DNA of 20,956 nt from the IMG/VR virus record IMGVR_UViG_3300042691_004284, positions 1-20,956 of that record. One strand, given 5' to 3'. Below, one piece after another: positions 1 to 7,623 of this stretch. The notes under the pieces were generated by a model that made no database searches, was not told the DNA's origin, and saw only the letters and a program-made list of their open reading frames with translations. Both the position numbers and the translations under genes were made by a program. Every line of letters begins with the position of its first letter. The first letter of the stretch is position 1. The stretch is from a virus.

Positions 1-2
1 TA

Positions 3-68
3 TGTAATCAACTTGGTGGCACAACCGATAAGGCACCTGCTGCTGCCCTAAGAGCTAGGGAATCCTAA
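3..68 (+). CDS. C-terminal end of an upstream phage gene (partial)
   Basis: An open frame enters from the left edge and stops with TAA at 66-68. The last 21 residues are visible and end in the residues RARES. The stop overlaps the start codon of the next gene in a TAATG junction, the coupling seen throughout this window, which is why I accept it as a real gene end. Position before a connector-like gene suggests a virion structural protein, but too little is visible to name it. Confidence 0.55.
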   Translation, partial: CNQLGGTTDKAPAAALRARES

Positions 69-970
69 TGTCAACAACTTTCGGTCAACTTATTGACAAG
101 GTTGCCTTCAATATCCAAAGCGGTGCAGCAGCACAAGAGACTGCCACATGGATCAATCAGGCTGCTGGAATCACATCATCTGCAACCACATTTATTGTGA
201 ATGAAACCAACCAGATGGGTCGTGGTCTTATCGAGATTGGTGATGAACTCATCTATGTGGATAAGGTCGATAACCTAACCAAGACGGTAACTGTTGCCCC
301 ATGGGGTAGAGGATTCCGTGGCACCACAGCAGCTTCTGCTGCTAATAATGCCAAGGTAGTTATTGCTCCTATGTATCCACGAGCATTGATTAAGCAGTCA
401 ATCAACGACACTATTCAGGCTTCCTACCCGGAACTCTTCGGAGTAGGAACTCACACATTCTCTTTCAACTCTGCTGTTACCACATACTCAATGCCAGCAA
501 CTGCTGAATATGTCCTTGATGTTAAGTGGCAGACCATTGGATCGACTAAAGAATGGCTCAATGTTCGGCGTTATGATTTCGACAAAGTAGCCAATACAAC
601 TGAGTTTGCCAATGGCAAGACCATCAATATCTTTGACTCTATTGATCCGGGTCGTACTGTTCAGGTTGTTTACGCCAAGGCTCCATCTACTCTTTCATCA
701 GATAGCGATGTCTTTGAGACCGCTACTGGTTTCCCATCAAGTGCAGTTGACTGTATTACATACGGTGCAATAGCTCGACTACTTATGAATGTCGATGCTG
801 CACGAGTCAATGCACAATCTGTCGAAGCAGATATGCTCGACCAATCCAAGCCTGTAGGCGTTGGATCATCTACTGCTCGTTTCTACTTGGGTCTGTATAC
901 ACAGAGACTCCAGCAAGAAGCGGCAGGACTAAGAGATCTTTATCCTCCCCGACTCCACTATAAGAGGTAA
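68..970 (+). CDS. Virion structural protein, possibly head-tail connector/adaptor
   Basis: A 300-residue soluble protein with no signal peptide or membrane segment. The N-terminal third (about residues 30-100) is rich in beta-type and small residues and contains a short GDELIYVDKV stretch followed by a WGRGFRGT turn, a pattern I associate with phage virion proteins that describe an interface or a position-dependent surface. The rest reads as mixed beta structure with an alpha-helical C-terminal segment (about 250-290). It is the first complete gene of the tail module and is coupled to its upstream neighbour by TAATG. Its place just before the tail fibre suits a head-tail completion or tail-tube-associated protein. 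This is inference from position and general character; I do not recognise a named family. Confidence 0.55.
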   Translation: MSTTFGQLIDKVAFNIQSGAAAQETATWINQAAGITSSATTFIVNETNQMGRGLIEIGDELIYVDKVDNLTKTVTVAPWGRGFRGTTAASAANNAKVVIAPMYPRALIKQSINDTIQASYPELFGVGTHTFSFNSAVTTYSMPATAEYVLDVKWQTIGSTKEWLNVRRYDFDKVANTTEFANGKTINIFDSIDPGRTVQVVYAKAPSTLSSDSDVFETATGFPSSAVDCITYGAIARLLMNVDAARVNAQSVEADMLDQSKPVGVGSSTARFYLGLYTQRLQQEAAGLRDLYPPRLHYKR

Positions 971-973
971 CGA

Positions 974-2587
974 ATGGCACAAACACGATACTACGCCTCC
1001 ACGGCAAAGCAAGCCTCGCTATCATCCTCGGTCGATGGTGTTGTTACATCGATTACCTTGGATCTAACGACTGGTTTCCCAACTAACTATCCTTACTCTT
1101 TGGTTATCGATCCAGATACCAACAAGGAAGAGATCATCACCGTTGGTTCCTCTGGTGGTGGAACGACTCTGAATGTCACTCGTGGTGAAGACGGTACCTC
1201 TGCTGTTGCCCACTCTGCTGGTGCAACAGTTCGTCACATCATCTCTGGTCGTGACTTCAATGAGTTCTCTGCCCACATTGGTTCTTCTGGAACTCCAACA
1301 ACTGCTGGTGTCCATGGTGTTACTGGCAATGTTGTAGGTACATCTGATACTCAGACACTTACCAATAAGACTCTTACTGCCCCAATCATCGATGGTGCAG
1401 GAGTTGTCTTCGAAGGTGCAACAGCCGATGCCTTTGAGACAACCCTTACTGTTACCGATCCAACGGCAGATCGAACAATCACTCTTCCTAATGCTTCAGG
1501 TACTGTAACCCTTGATGGTGTTGCATCTACCCTGACATCTAAGACTCTATCTAGTGCAACTCTTGCTACAGATCTTGCTGCCGGTGGCTACAAGGTAACT
1601 GGTCTTGGCACACCTTCTGCTAACACAGATGCAGCAACCAAGGCTTATGTAGATACTCAGGTATCTAACCTTGTTGATGCAGCTCCGGGTGCCTTGGATA
1701 CCCTCAATGAACTTGCTGCCGCAATCAATGATGATGCCAACTTCTCAACCACAGTAACAAACAGTATTGCTACTAAGGTTGCCAAGGCTGGCGATTCAAT
1801 GACCGGCAACCTATCGATGGGTAATAACAAGATTACCGATCTTGGAAGTCCATCAGCATCTACCGATGCTGTGCCTAAGTCTTATATCGATACAGTCTTT
1901 GGATCGACTTCTTCAGCAGCAACCTCGGCTACATCAGCCGCTAACTCTGCTACAGCCGCTGCATCCTCTGCGACAGCAGCAGCTACAAGTGCATCCTCTG
2001 CTTCAACCTCAGCATCTTCAGCCGCCACCTCAGCTTCATCGGCTGCTACTTCAGCAACCTCGGCTAACAACAGTTTCATCTCGATTACAGGTCTTACCGG
2101 ATCTGGTCTTCTTCGAGATATGGGTACGATTACTGAGTCTGATACAACTACATCTACCTATATAAACATTGCAACGATTGCATCTAATGCATCTACATCT
2201 GCTGCTAGTGCAGCAACATCTGCAACATCGGCTGCAACAAGTGCAACTTCAGCTTCTAATTCTGCAACTGCTGCTTCTACATCGGCTTCTAGTGCAAGCA
2301 CCTCTGCTTCATCAGCAGCCACTTCAGCATCGTCAGCAGCAACTTCTGCTACTTCTGCTGCTAACTCTGCAACTGCTGCCGCTGGTTATGTAGTTCCATC
2401 TCAAACTGGAAATGCAGGTAAATATCTTAAGACGGATGGCTCTGTAACATCATGGGCAACTGTTGATGCATTACCATCTCAAACAGGTAATAGTGGTAAG
2501 TATTTAACAACTAATGGTACAAGTGCATCTTGGGCATCGATTACTACTGATCCATTGCCAGATGTATTTATGATGATGGGAGCATAA
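974..2587 (+). CDS. Tail fibre protein with Ala/Ser heptad repeats
   Basis: A 537-residue tail fibre. AGAGG at 963-967 is a good ribosome binding site for the ATG. The N-terminal part has a beta-rich phage baseplate-like stretch (about residues 20-90, with EEIITVGSSGGGTTLNVTRG) followed by fibre modules of the type TLTNKTLTAPIIDG and TADRTITLPNASGTVTL. Residues about 200-310 carry two copies of the widespread fibre motif 'GLGTPSANTDAATKAYVDTQ' / 'DLGSPSASTDAVPKSYID', common in Stf-like side tail fibres. Two blocks of seven-residue Ala/Ser/Thr repeats follow and probably form trimeric shafts. The end has two 'PSQTGN.GKYL' repeats and the tail residues MMMGA. It probably contacts the host surface. 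The fibre assignment is strong; the receptor is unknown. Confidence 0.88.
   Translation: MAQTRYYASTAKQASLSSSVDGVVTSITLDLTTGFPTNYPYSLVIDPDTNKEEIITVGSSGGGTTLNVTRGEDGTSAVAHSAGATVRHIISGRDFNEFSAHIGSSGTPTTAGVHGVTGNVVGTSDTQTLTNKTLTAPIIDGAGVVFEGATADAFETTLTVTDPTADRTITLPNASGTVTLDGVASTLTSKTLSSATLATDLAAGGYKVTGLGTPSANTDAATKAYVDTQVSNLVDAAPGALDTLNELAAAINDDANFSTTVTNSIATKVAKAGDSMTGNLSMGNNKITDLGSPSASTDAVPKSYIDTVFGSTSSAATSATSAANSATAAASSATAAATSASSASTSASSAATSASSAATSATSANNSFISITGLTGSGLLRDMGTITESDTTTSTYINIATIASNASTSAASAATSATSAATSATSASNSATAASTSASSASTSASSAATSASSAATSATSAANSATAAAGYVVPSQTGNAGKYLKTDGSVTSWATVDALPSQTGNSGKYLTTNGTSASWASITTDPLPDVFMMMGA
1913..2059 (+). repeat. Heptad repeat block 1 of the tail fibre
   Basis: Seven consecutive seven-residue units of the form SAATSAT / SAANSAT / AAASSAT / SASTSAS, composed only of Ala, Ser, Thr and Asn. 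The period of seven suggests a coiled or helical shaft segment. It is followed by SANNSF, where the pattern breaks into a globular-looking stretch before block 2. Confidence 0.85.
2207..2374 (+). repeat. Heptad repeat block 2 of the tail fibre
   Basis: Eight more units of the same kind. Units 5-7 match units 5-7 of block 1 at all 21 residues, yet 16 of those 21 codons differ. The block ends in AAAGY before the C-terminal SQTGN.GKYL repeats. Confidence 0.85.
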
Positions 2588-2589
2588 GA

Positions 2590-2793
2590 ATGCCAGCATT
2601 TGCAATCCAACTGCGTAGGGGAACAACAGCCCAACACGCATCATTTACAGGTTTAGTCGGTGAAGTAACAGTCGACACCGACAAAGACACACTCGTAGTA
2701 CACGATGGTGTCACGGCTGGAGGGTATCCTTTAGCCAAAGCATCCGAAGCAGGTAGCGGCGGATTAGATCCATTCCTTCTGATGGGAGCATAA
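2590..2793 (+). CDS. Small tail protein with Mtd N-terminal-like domain
   Basis: 67 residues. The stretch from about residue 5 to 50 (IQLRRGTTAQ, then a Gly-Glu-Val-x-Val-Asp-Thr-Asp turn, then VHDGVTAGGYPL) has the signature of the major tropism determinant N-terminal domain: an xQxRRG opening, a GExxxDTD turn and a DGVTxxxxPL close. That beta domain is found at the base of many phage receptor-binding proteins and hyaluronidase-like fibres. Here it stands nearly alone, so the protein may be a fibre base, adaptor or stump. The C-terminus LLMGA repeats the ending of the tail fibre before it. GGGAG at 2578-2582, inside the last codons of the fibre gene, is the ribosome binding site. Confidence 0.7.
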   Translation: MPAFAIQLRRGTTAQHASFTGLVGEVTVDTDKDTLVVHDGVTAGGYPLAKASEAGSGGLDPFLLMGA

Positions 2794-2796
2794 CAA

Positions 2797-3129
2797 ATGG
2801 CATATAAAGTACTTGGTCGCAAGGCTGCGGCCGCAACGACAGAAGAGGAACTTTATACCGTTCCATCTTCTTCAGCAGCGGTGGTTTCATCCATCGTAAT
2901 CGCTAATCGATCAGCATCTGCTCGTACCTATCGTTTGTCTGTAAAGCCAACCTCTGGTACTACAATCGCTGATGAACACTATCTTGCTTACGATGTATCA
3001 ATCGCAGCAAATGATTCAATCGCATTAACCCTTGGTATTACATTGGCTGCTGGTAACTCAGTTCGTTGCTATGCATCTGCTGCATCTTCACTTACATTTA
3101 CAGCTTTCGGTTCTGAACTTTCTGCTTAA
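2797..3129 (+). CDS. Small beta-rich tail-region protein
   Basis: 110 residues. The order of strands (LYTVPSSSAAVVSSIVIANRS, then TYRLSVKP, a DEHYLAYD stretch, IALTLGITLAAGNSVRCYA) matches a small beta-sandwich protein common in tail modules of aquatic phages, where a VP-SS-AVVSSIVIANR-like opening is typical. No catalytic residues are apparent, and it is probably a structural or fibre-associated protein. The ribosome binding site GGGAG (2784-2788) lies in the last codons of the upstream gene. The family resemblance is from memory of the pattern and the exact role is unknown. Confidence 0.6.
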   Translation: MAYKVLGRKAAAATTEEELYTVPSSSAAVVSSIVIANRSASARTYRLSVKPTSGTTIADEHYLAYDVSIAANDSIALTLGITLAAGNSVRCYASAASSLTFTAFGSELSA

Positions 3130-3151
3130 TTATTGAAAGGCAATACTATCC

Positions 3152-4039
3152 ATGGCTATTTCTAAGTTTACGACATCATCTATCAATAATGGCTTGTCTA
3201 AATATCCATCTGCTAAAGGTGGTAAAACACCAACTGTTGAATGTATGGTTGTTGCTGGCGGTGGCGGTGGTGGATCCGGTGGCGGAGGGGCTGGCGGATA
3301 TAGAACAAACTCTGCATTTGCTATAACAGTTGGATCAGCATTAACTGTAACTGTTGGTGCAGGTGGAACTGGAACTGCTGGCCCAACAACAGGGCGTGGC
3401 AATAATGGAAGTAACTCTGTTTTCTCAACAATCACATCTTCAGGTGGTGGTGGAGGTGGACAAGTAAATACACAAAACGCTCAATCAGGTGGTTCCGGCG
3501 GTGGTGGTGGTAGAGCTAGCGTTCATACAGCATCTGGTGGATCAGGTAATACTGGAGGTTATTCTCCAGTAGAAGGTTATGCTGGAGCAAATGGTATTAA
3601 CGCAGCTCCGTACCCCGGTGGTGGTGGTGGAGGTGCTGGTGGTGCCGGTACTAGCGGATCTAGTGGCGGTATTGGGCCATCTGGTACTGGTGGTGCTGGA
3701 GTAACAAACTCCATAACTGGAGTATCTGTTGAGTATGCAATCGGTGGTGGTAGTGGTGGAAGTTGGGGATCACTTTGTGCCGCTGGCCCTTCTGGGGGAA
3801 CTACTGGTTCTGATGGAAGAGAAAATGGCGTAACAACAAATGCTGCCGTAAATACTGGTAACGGTGGCGGTGGTGCTGGTGACAATAACGCTGGTGGTAA
3901 TGGCGGATCAGGTATAGTGGTTATTAAATATCCTTCATATTATGATGCTGCAACAGCAACTACTGGATCTCCAACTGTTACAACTTTTGATGGTTACAGA
4001 GTTTACAAGTTTACTGGTGATGGGAGCATTACTTTCTAA
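3152..4039 (+). CDS. Glycine-rich tail adhesin-like protein (paralogue 1)
   Basis: 295 residues with an unusually high glycine content, in runs of four to six, between a short N-terminal segment and a conserved non-glycine end. Motifs: VVAGGGGGG near residue 33, ALTVTVG, NSVFSTITSSGGGGGG, and the ending YKFTGDGSITF. This is the glycine-rich domain type of many phage fibres; in T4-like gp38 adhesins such runs form polyglycine-II layers that display receptor-binding loops. The loops between glycine runs are the likely host-contact surface. GAAAGG at 3135-3140 can serve as ribosome binding site. Tandem with a paralogue directly downstream. Tail location is well supported; adhesin function is inferred. 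Confidence 0.72.
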   Translation: MAISKFTTSSINNGLSKYPSAKGGKTPTVECMVVAGGGGGGSGGGGAGGYRTNSAFAITVGSALTVTVGAGGTGTAGPTTGRGNNGSNSVFSTITSSGGGGGGQVNTQNAQSGGSGGGGGRASVHTASGGSGNTGGYSPVEGYAGANGINAAPYPGGGGGGAGGAGTSGSSGGIGPSGTGGAGVTNSITGVSVEYAIGGGSGGSWGSLCAAGPSGGTTGSDGRENGVTTNAAVNTGNGGGGAGDNNAGGNGGSGIVVIKYPSYYDAATATTGSPTVTTFDGYRVYKFTGDGSITF

Positions 4040-4956
4040 TGGCTAACAGACTATTTTCTAAATCATCTATATCTATTGGTAGTAGATTTATATCAGCAGC
4101 GGCATCCTCTGAAAGCAAAACTCCGTATGTTGAATATCTTGTTGTTGCTGGTGGCGGCGGAGGTGCTGCTGGTGGTGGTCTTGGTGGCGGTGGTGGTGCA
4201 GGTGGTTACCGTGAAGGAAAACTTGCCGTAGCTATTGGATCGGCTTTAACTGTAACTGTTGGTAATGGTGGTACTGCTGGCACAGCAGCAGGTGGTGGTA
4301 CAGGCGGTAATGGTGGCAACTCTGTATTTTCAAGCATTACTTCATCAGGTGGTGGTGGCGGTGGTAAATCACAAAGTTCTCCACCTTATCCGGGTAGTGA
4401 TGGCGGTTCCGGTGGTGGTGGCGGAGAAAACTCTGGCAACATTGGTTCTGGCGGTAAAGGAAATAACGGAAACTATTCACCAAGCGAAGGTCATAATGGC
4501 GGAAACGCTGGAACTAATGCTGGTTATTACACCGGCGGTGGAGGTGGCGGTGCAGGAGCCCCGGGTAAAGAAGGAACTTCCACAAATGGTGGTCTTGGCG
4601 GAGACGGAAGACAAAGTTCTATAACTGGTACCTCTACCTATTATGCAGGTGGCGGTGGTGGTGGCCCATATTCTCGATCTTTTGGAACTTGTGCAGGTGG
4701 ACAAGGCGGCGGTGGAACTGGTGCAGATAATAACTTTTCTGGATCACCTGCTTCTACAGCAGGTACTGCTAATACTGGCGGTGGTGGTGGGGGTCGTACA
4801 TCAGGTGATGGAAAAGCTGGAGGTTCTGGGATTGTGATTATTAGATATTCTGATAAATATGCAGATCCAGCATCTTATACAGGATCACCAACTATAACCA
4901 CTACTGGTGGATATAAGATTTACAAGTTTACCGGTGATGGCTCAATCACATTCTAA
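4039..4956 (+). CDS. Glycine-rich tail adhesin-like protein (paralogue 2)
   Basis: 305 residues, starting in a TAATG overlap with paralogue 1. Same architecture: VVAGGGGG near residue 36, ALTVTVGNGG, NSVFSSITSSGGGGGG, a long glycine-run body, then SGIVIIRY and the same 11-residue ending YKFTGDGSITF. The ends are well conserved between the copies while the inter-glycine loops differ, as expected when a duplicated adhesin diversifies its exposed loops. It may form a mixed fibre tip with paralogue 1 or provide an alternative specificity. Structural role is likely; the specific function is inference. Confidence 0.72.
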   Translation: MANRLFSKSSISIGSRFISAAASSESKTPYVEYLVVAGGGGGAAGGGLGGGGGAGGYREGKLAVAIGSALTVTVGNGGTAGTAAGGGTGGNGGNSVFSSITSSGGGGGGKSQSSPPYPGSDGGSGGGGGENSGNIGSGGKGNNGNYSPSEGHNGGNAGTNAGYYTGGGGGGAGAPGKEGTSTNGGLGGDGRQSSITGTSTYYAGGGGGGPYSRSFGTCAGGQGGGGTGADNNFSGSPASTAGTANTGGGGGGRTSGDGKAGGSGIVIIRYSDKYADPASYTGSPTITTTGGYKIYKFTGDGSITF

Positions 4957-4966
4957 GGAGATATAA

Positions 4967-5332
4967 ATGGCACACTTTGCAAAACTAGATGAAAACAACA
5001 ATGTTCTTGCAGTTCATGTTGTAAACAATGATGTTATTACTGTTGATGGTAATGAGTCCGAACAAGCAGGTATTGATTTTCTAACCAATCTTTACGGACA
5101 TACATCTTGGAAACAAACATCATATAATGGAACATTTCGAAAGAACTATGCAGGTATTGGTTTTACTTATGATGCATCAAGAGATGCATTTATTTCACCA
5201 AAACCATATGAATCTTGGAGTCTGAACGAAACTACTTGCCAATGGGAAGCACCAACACCAATGCCAAGTACTGCTGGAATGTGGCTTTGGGATGAATCAA
5301 ATCAGATTTGGATTGATACAACACCTGCTTAA
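4967..5332 (+). CDS. Conserved aquatic-phage tail-region protein, function unknown
   Basis: 121 residues. It opens MAHFAKLDENNNVLAVHVV and later has KNYAGIGFTYDASRDAFISPKPY followed by W.LNE..C.WEAP. This combination (an opening strand pair about the protein's own 'inputs', an NYAGIGxxYD..RDAFI.PKP centre and a Trp-rich end) recurs in hypothetical proteins of marine cyanophages and other aquatic phages, often near tail fibres. No enzyme motif is seen. AAGGAG at 4955-4960 overlaps the upstream stop and gives a strong start. Role in the tail or its assembly is inferred from position. Confidence 0.62.
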   Translation: MAHFAKLDENNNVLAVHVVNNDVITVDGNESEQAGIDFLTNLYGHTSWKQTSYNGTFRKNYAGIGFTYDASRDAFISPKPYESWSLNETTCQWEAPTPMPSTAGMWLWDESNQIWIDTTPA

Positions 5333-5419
5333 TCTTGAAACAGAGGCAGTTTCGGAAGTGTCCTCGCCTAATGTCGTAAGTAAGAACTTCCATCAACTTT
5401 CTAACCCAAGGAGTCTGGC
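5333..5419 (+). promoter_or_regulatory. Structured leader of the minor tail gene
   Basis: An 87-base non-coding gap, the longest within the structural module. It holds GGAAGT (5354-5359) complementary to ACTTCC (5386-5391), and GAGG (5343-5346) complementary to CCTC (5362-5365); the two pairings interlock. GAAAC (5337-5341) and GTTTC (5349-5353) form an alternative small hairpin. AAGGAG at 5408-5413 is the ribosome binding site for the GTG start at 5420. No convincing promoter is visible. Confidence 0.4.
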
Positions 5420-7429
5420 GTGGTATTAAAGATATCTAAGTCACCGGATATTACAGATACAGTTGTATATGACCTTACCGGTCGTACATCTCAGTATTAC
5501 GATCCAGATACTTATGCCTTTGATGTAGCTGTAGGTGGTTTGCCATTCCTCTACAACATCACAGATGCAATCCCATACCGCAGATCGACTGCCCGATGGA
5601 AGTATGAGCGTGTTGACCAAGCCAGAGAGCCGGGTGAACAGACCCTTGACTCAGGTCTTTGGGTTCGATCTCAGACATCGTGGCACCTTGGTGCAGGTAT
5701 CGAGTTTCAAGAAGCCCTTGAGGGTAACCCCGATCTTCTTCGCTTCCGTTATTACACATCCACAGGTATCAACCCATGGAACATCGGTGAACTTTCTCTC
5801 CTTAAAGATACTTCTAAACTTTACAATGTAACTTCAACATCAACTACCGCTAAGACTATTGCACTTCCTGCAACGCTAAATGGTACAGACTTTGTTCTTG
5901 CTATCAACTGCACAGCAACCTCAACATCTTCATCTGCTATCCGTGTATCCAAGGTTACTTCTGCTGGTACTGCAACCACAGTTGTAACTGGTGCAGACCT
6001 CTCTGCTGAGATCTTGGCAGCAGAGACAGATGGATCATCTCTCTATCTTGCAACTGCTGACTACATCTATGACATCGATCTAACTGCTGGCAGTCCTACA
6101 CTTCATCAGCATTACCATATTGCATCTATTGCTAGTGCATCTAGCGTTACTTTGAAGTTCGTAAAGAACCGAGTTCTTGCAGGTATTACCTTTGCCTCTG
6201 GTGCAACCATTGCAGGTGTATATGAACTATCGTTTGCTACACACTCTTCACTAGCAAACTTGTCTTCAACTACCGCCATTGCTAATACCAAGACAGTACC
6301 TATTGGATGGAAGTGGACAGGTATTGCAGATGGTCGTGGTGCTATCTATCTATCTGGTTATGCCGGTGACAAGTCATCAATCTTCAAAGTTCAACCCGAT
6401 GCAACGACAGGTAACTTAGGAGCTGCTATCTCCGTAGCAGATATCCCATTGGGTGAAACTGTTAGAACTATCTTTGGTTATCTAGGAACTTATCTTGCTA
6501 TCGGAACATCTCGTGGTGTTCGTATTGCAGCCATTGCCGATGATGCAACCATCGTCTATGGCCCTATTATCTTTGAAACAACAAACCCTGTTGTTTCCTT
6601 CGCAGCTCGTGATGCTTACATCTGGGCTGGAGTCAAGGCTGGTGTCGGTGGTGCCTCTGGTACTTATCGAATCTATCTTGGACAATTATTAGATGATGGT
6701 GGCTATCCATTTGCTACCGATATCTATGCTGCTGGTACTACCGGATCGGTAGACAATATGGGATTCTTCCCAACAACTGGTCAGTTATTCTTCTCGATTA
6801 CCGCAAGTGGTATCTGGATTGAACACGCTACTCAGTTGGTATCTGAAGGAACTATCCAAACTGCAATCGTTAACTGGGGTACTCTCGAGAAGAAAGCGTG
6901 GAAGCGTGTTCGTATCGAGACCGATACCCTTGATGGAAAGATTGAAGTATATGCCGACTCCCTTGAGGGTCGTTCACAGATTGTTACCTTGACTGAAGGT
7001 AATGAATACAACACAGACTTCGATCTATCGGCGGCTTACCTTGCCCCACAAGTCAACGGACAGTTGACATTCTCTCTTTATAGAAACTCTTCAGATGCAA
7101 CAAAGGGTGCAAAACTGAAGGGTTATGCCATCAAGGCTATCCCATCACCTACTAGATCTCGTCTGATCCAGATGCCTTTGATGTGTTATGACTATGAAAC
7201 CGATCGAAGAGGTGTTCGATTTGGTATTGAAGATGGTGCCAAGATCCGACTCGCAGCCCTAGAAGCACTCGAGTCAAGCGGTGCCACCGTTCTCGTACAG
7301 GATTTCACCTCTGGTGAAAACTTCGATACTGTCATCGAAGAAATCGCATTCACTCGCATGACTCCTCCATCTCAGAACCATGAGAACTTTGGAGGAATCA
7401 TCACTATCACAATGAGAACGGTTGTCTAA
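5420..7429 (+). CDS. Minor tail protein (large)
   Basis: 669 residues from a GTG start set by AAGGAG six bases upstream. The N-terminal part (about 1-120) is beta-rich with a Trp-containing region (WKYERVDQAREPGEQ). The middle (about 130-450) is made of repeated beta segments with Thr/Ser/Ala-rich edges, such as SLYLATADYIYDIDL, TYLAIGTSRGVRIA and FFSITASGIWIE, suggesting a beta-propeller-like or repeated-blade body. The C-terminal region (about 480-669) has WGTLEKKAWKRVRIETDTL and ends in ITITMRTVV. Length and position, last before the lysis genes, match actinophage minor tail or distal tail proteins. No catalytic motif was recognised. It is followed directly (TAATG) by the first lysis-module gene. 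Confidence 0.68.
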   Translation: MVLKISKSPDITDTVVYDLTGRTSQYYDPDTYAFDVAVGGLPFLYNITDAIPYRRSTARWKYERVDQAREPGEQTLDSGLWVRSQTSWHLGAGIEFQEALEGNPDLLRFRYYTSTGINPWNIGELSLLKDTSKLYNVTSTSTTAKTIALPATLNGTDFVLAINCTATSTSSSAIRVSKVTSAGTATTVVTGADLSAEILAAETDGSSLYLATADYIYDIDLTAGSPTLHQHYHIASIASASSVTLKFVKNRVLAGITFASGATIAGVYELSFATHSSLANLSSTTAIANTKTVPIGWKWTGIADGRGAIYLSGYAGDKSSIFKVQPDATTGNLGAAISVADIPLGETVRTIFGYLGTYLAIGTSRGVRIAAIADDATIVYGPIIFETTNPVVSFAARDAYIWAGVKAGVGGASGTYRIYLGQLLDDGGYPFATDIYAAGTTGSVDNMGFFPTTGQLFFSITASGIWIEHATQLVSEGTIQTAIVNWGTLEKKAWKRVRIETDTLDGKIEVYADSLEGRSQIVTLTEGNEYNTDFDLSAAYLAPQVNGQLTFSLYRNSSDATKGAKLKGYAIKAIPSPTRSRLIQMPLMCYDYETDRRGVRFGIEDGAKIRLAALEALESSGATVLVQDFTSGENFDTVIEEIAFTRMTPPSQNHENFGGIITITMRTVV

Positions 7430-7623
7430 TGAACTACTTGGACTGGGCTGGCCTTGCGGTCGCCGTAACAACAATCGTCACCGCATTCGCTGGTGCAATC
7501 CGATGGTTAGTAAAACACTACCTTGCAGAACTAAAGCCAAATGGCGGATCAAGTATCCGGGATAAAGTCGACAGACTCGAAGCAAAGGTTGACAAACTAT
7601 ACGAGTATCTGATTCAGAAATGA
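7429..7623 (+). CDS. Small membrane protein of the lysis module
   Basis: 64 residues: one hydrophobic helix at about 6-28 (WAGLAVAVTTIVTAFAGAIRWLV), a short Gly/Ser linker, then a charged helix (IRDKVDRLEAKVDKLYEYL) with heptad-spaced Leu/Val that should form a coiled coil. One membrane span followed by a cytoplasmic coiled coil is a common plan for small membrane proteins beside actinophage endolysins (holin accessory or XhlA-like proteins). It overlaps the minor tail gene by TAATG and the methyltransferase by ATGA. A role in lysis is inferred from neighbours. Confidence 0.55.
   Translation: MNYLDWAGLAVAVTTIVTAFAGAIRWLVKHYLAELKPNGGSSIRDKVDRLEAKVDKLYEYLIQK

Noticed and set aside
1882-2079. 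Antisense open frame rich in Ala/Glu/Val opposite the tail-fibre repeats
   Set aside because: It mirrors the heptad-repeat codons; composition explains the open frame and it has no independent ribosome site.
1913-2374. CRISPR-like array
   Set aside because: The repeats are coding heptads with changing codons and no constant DNA repeat or unique spacers.
4259-4624. Valine-rich open frame inside the second glycine-rich gene
   Set aside because: A frame shift of GGT-rich codons gives Val/Met runs; an artefact of composition.
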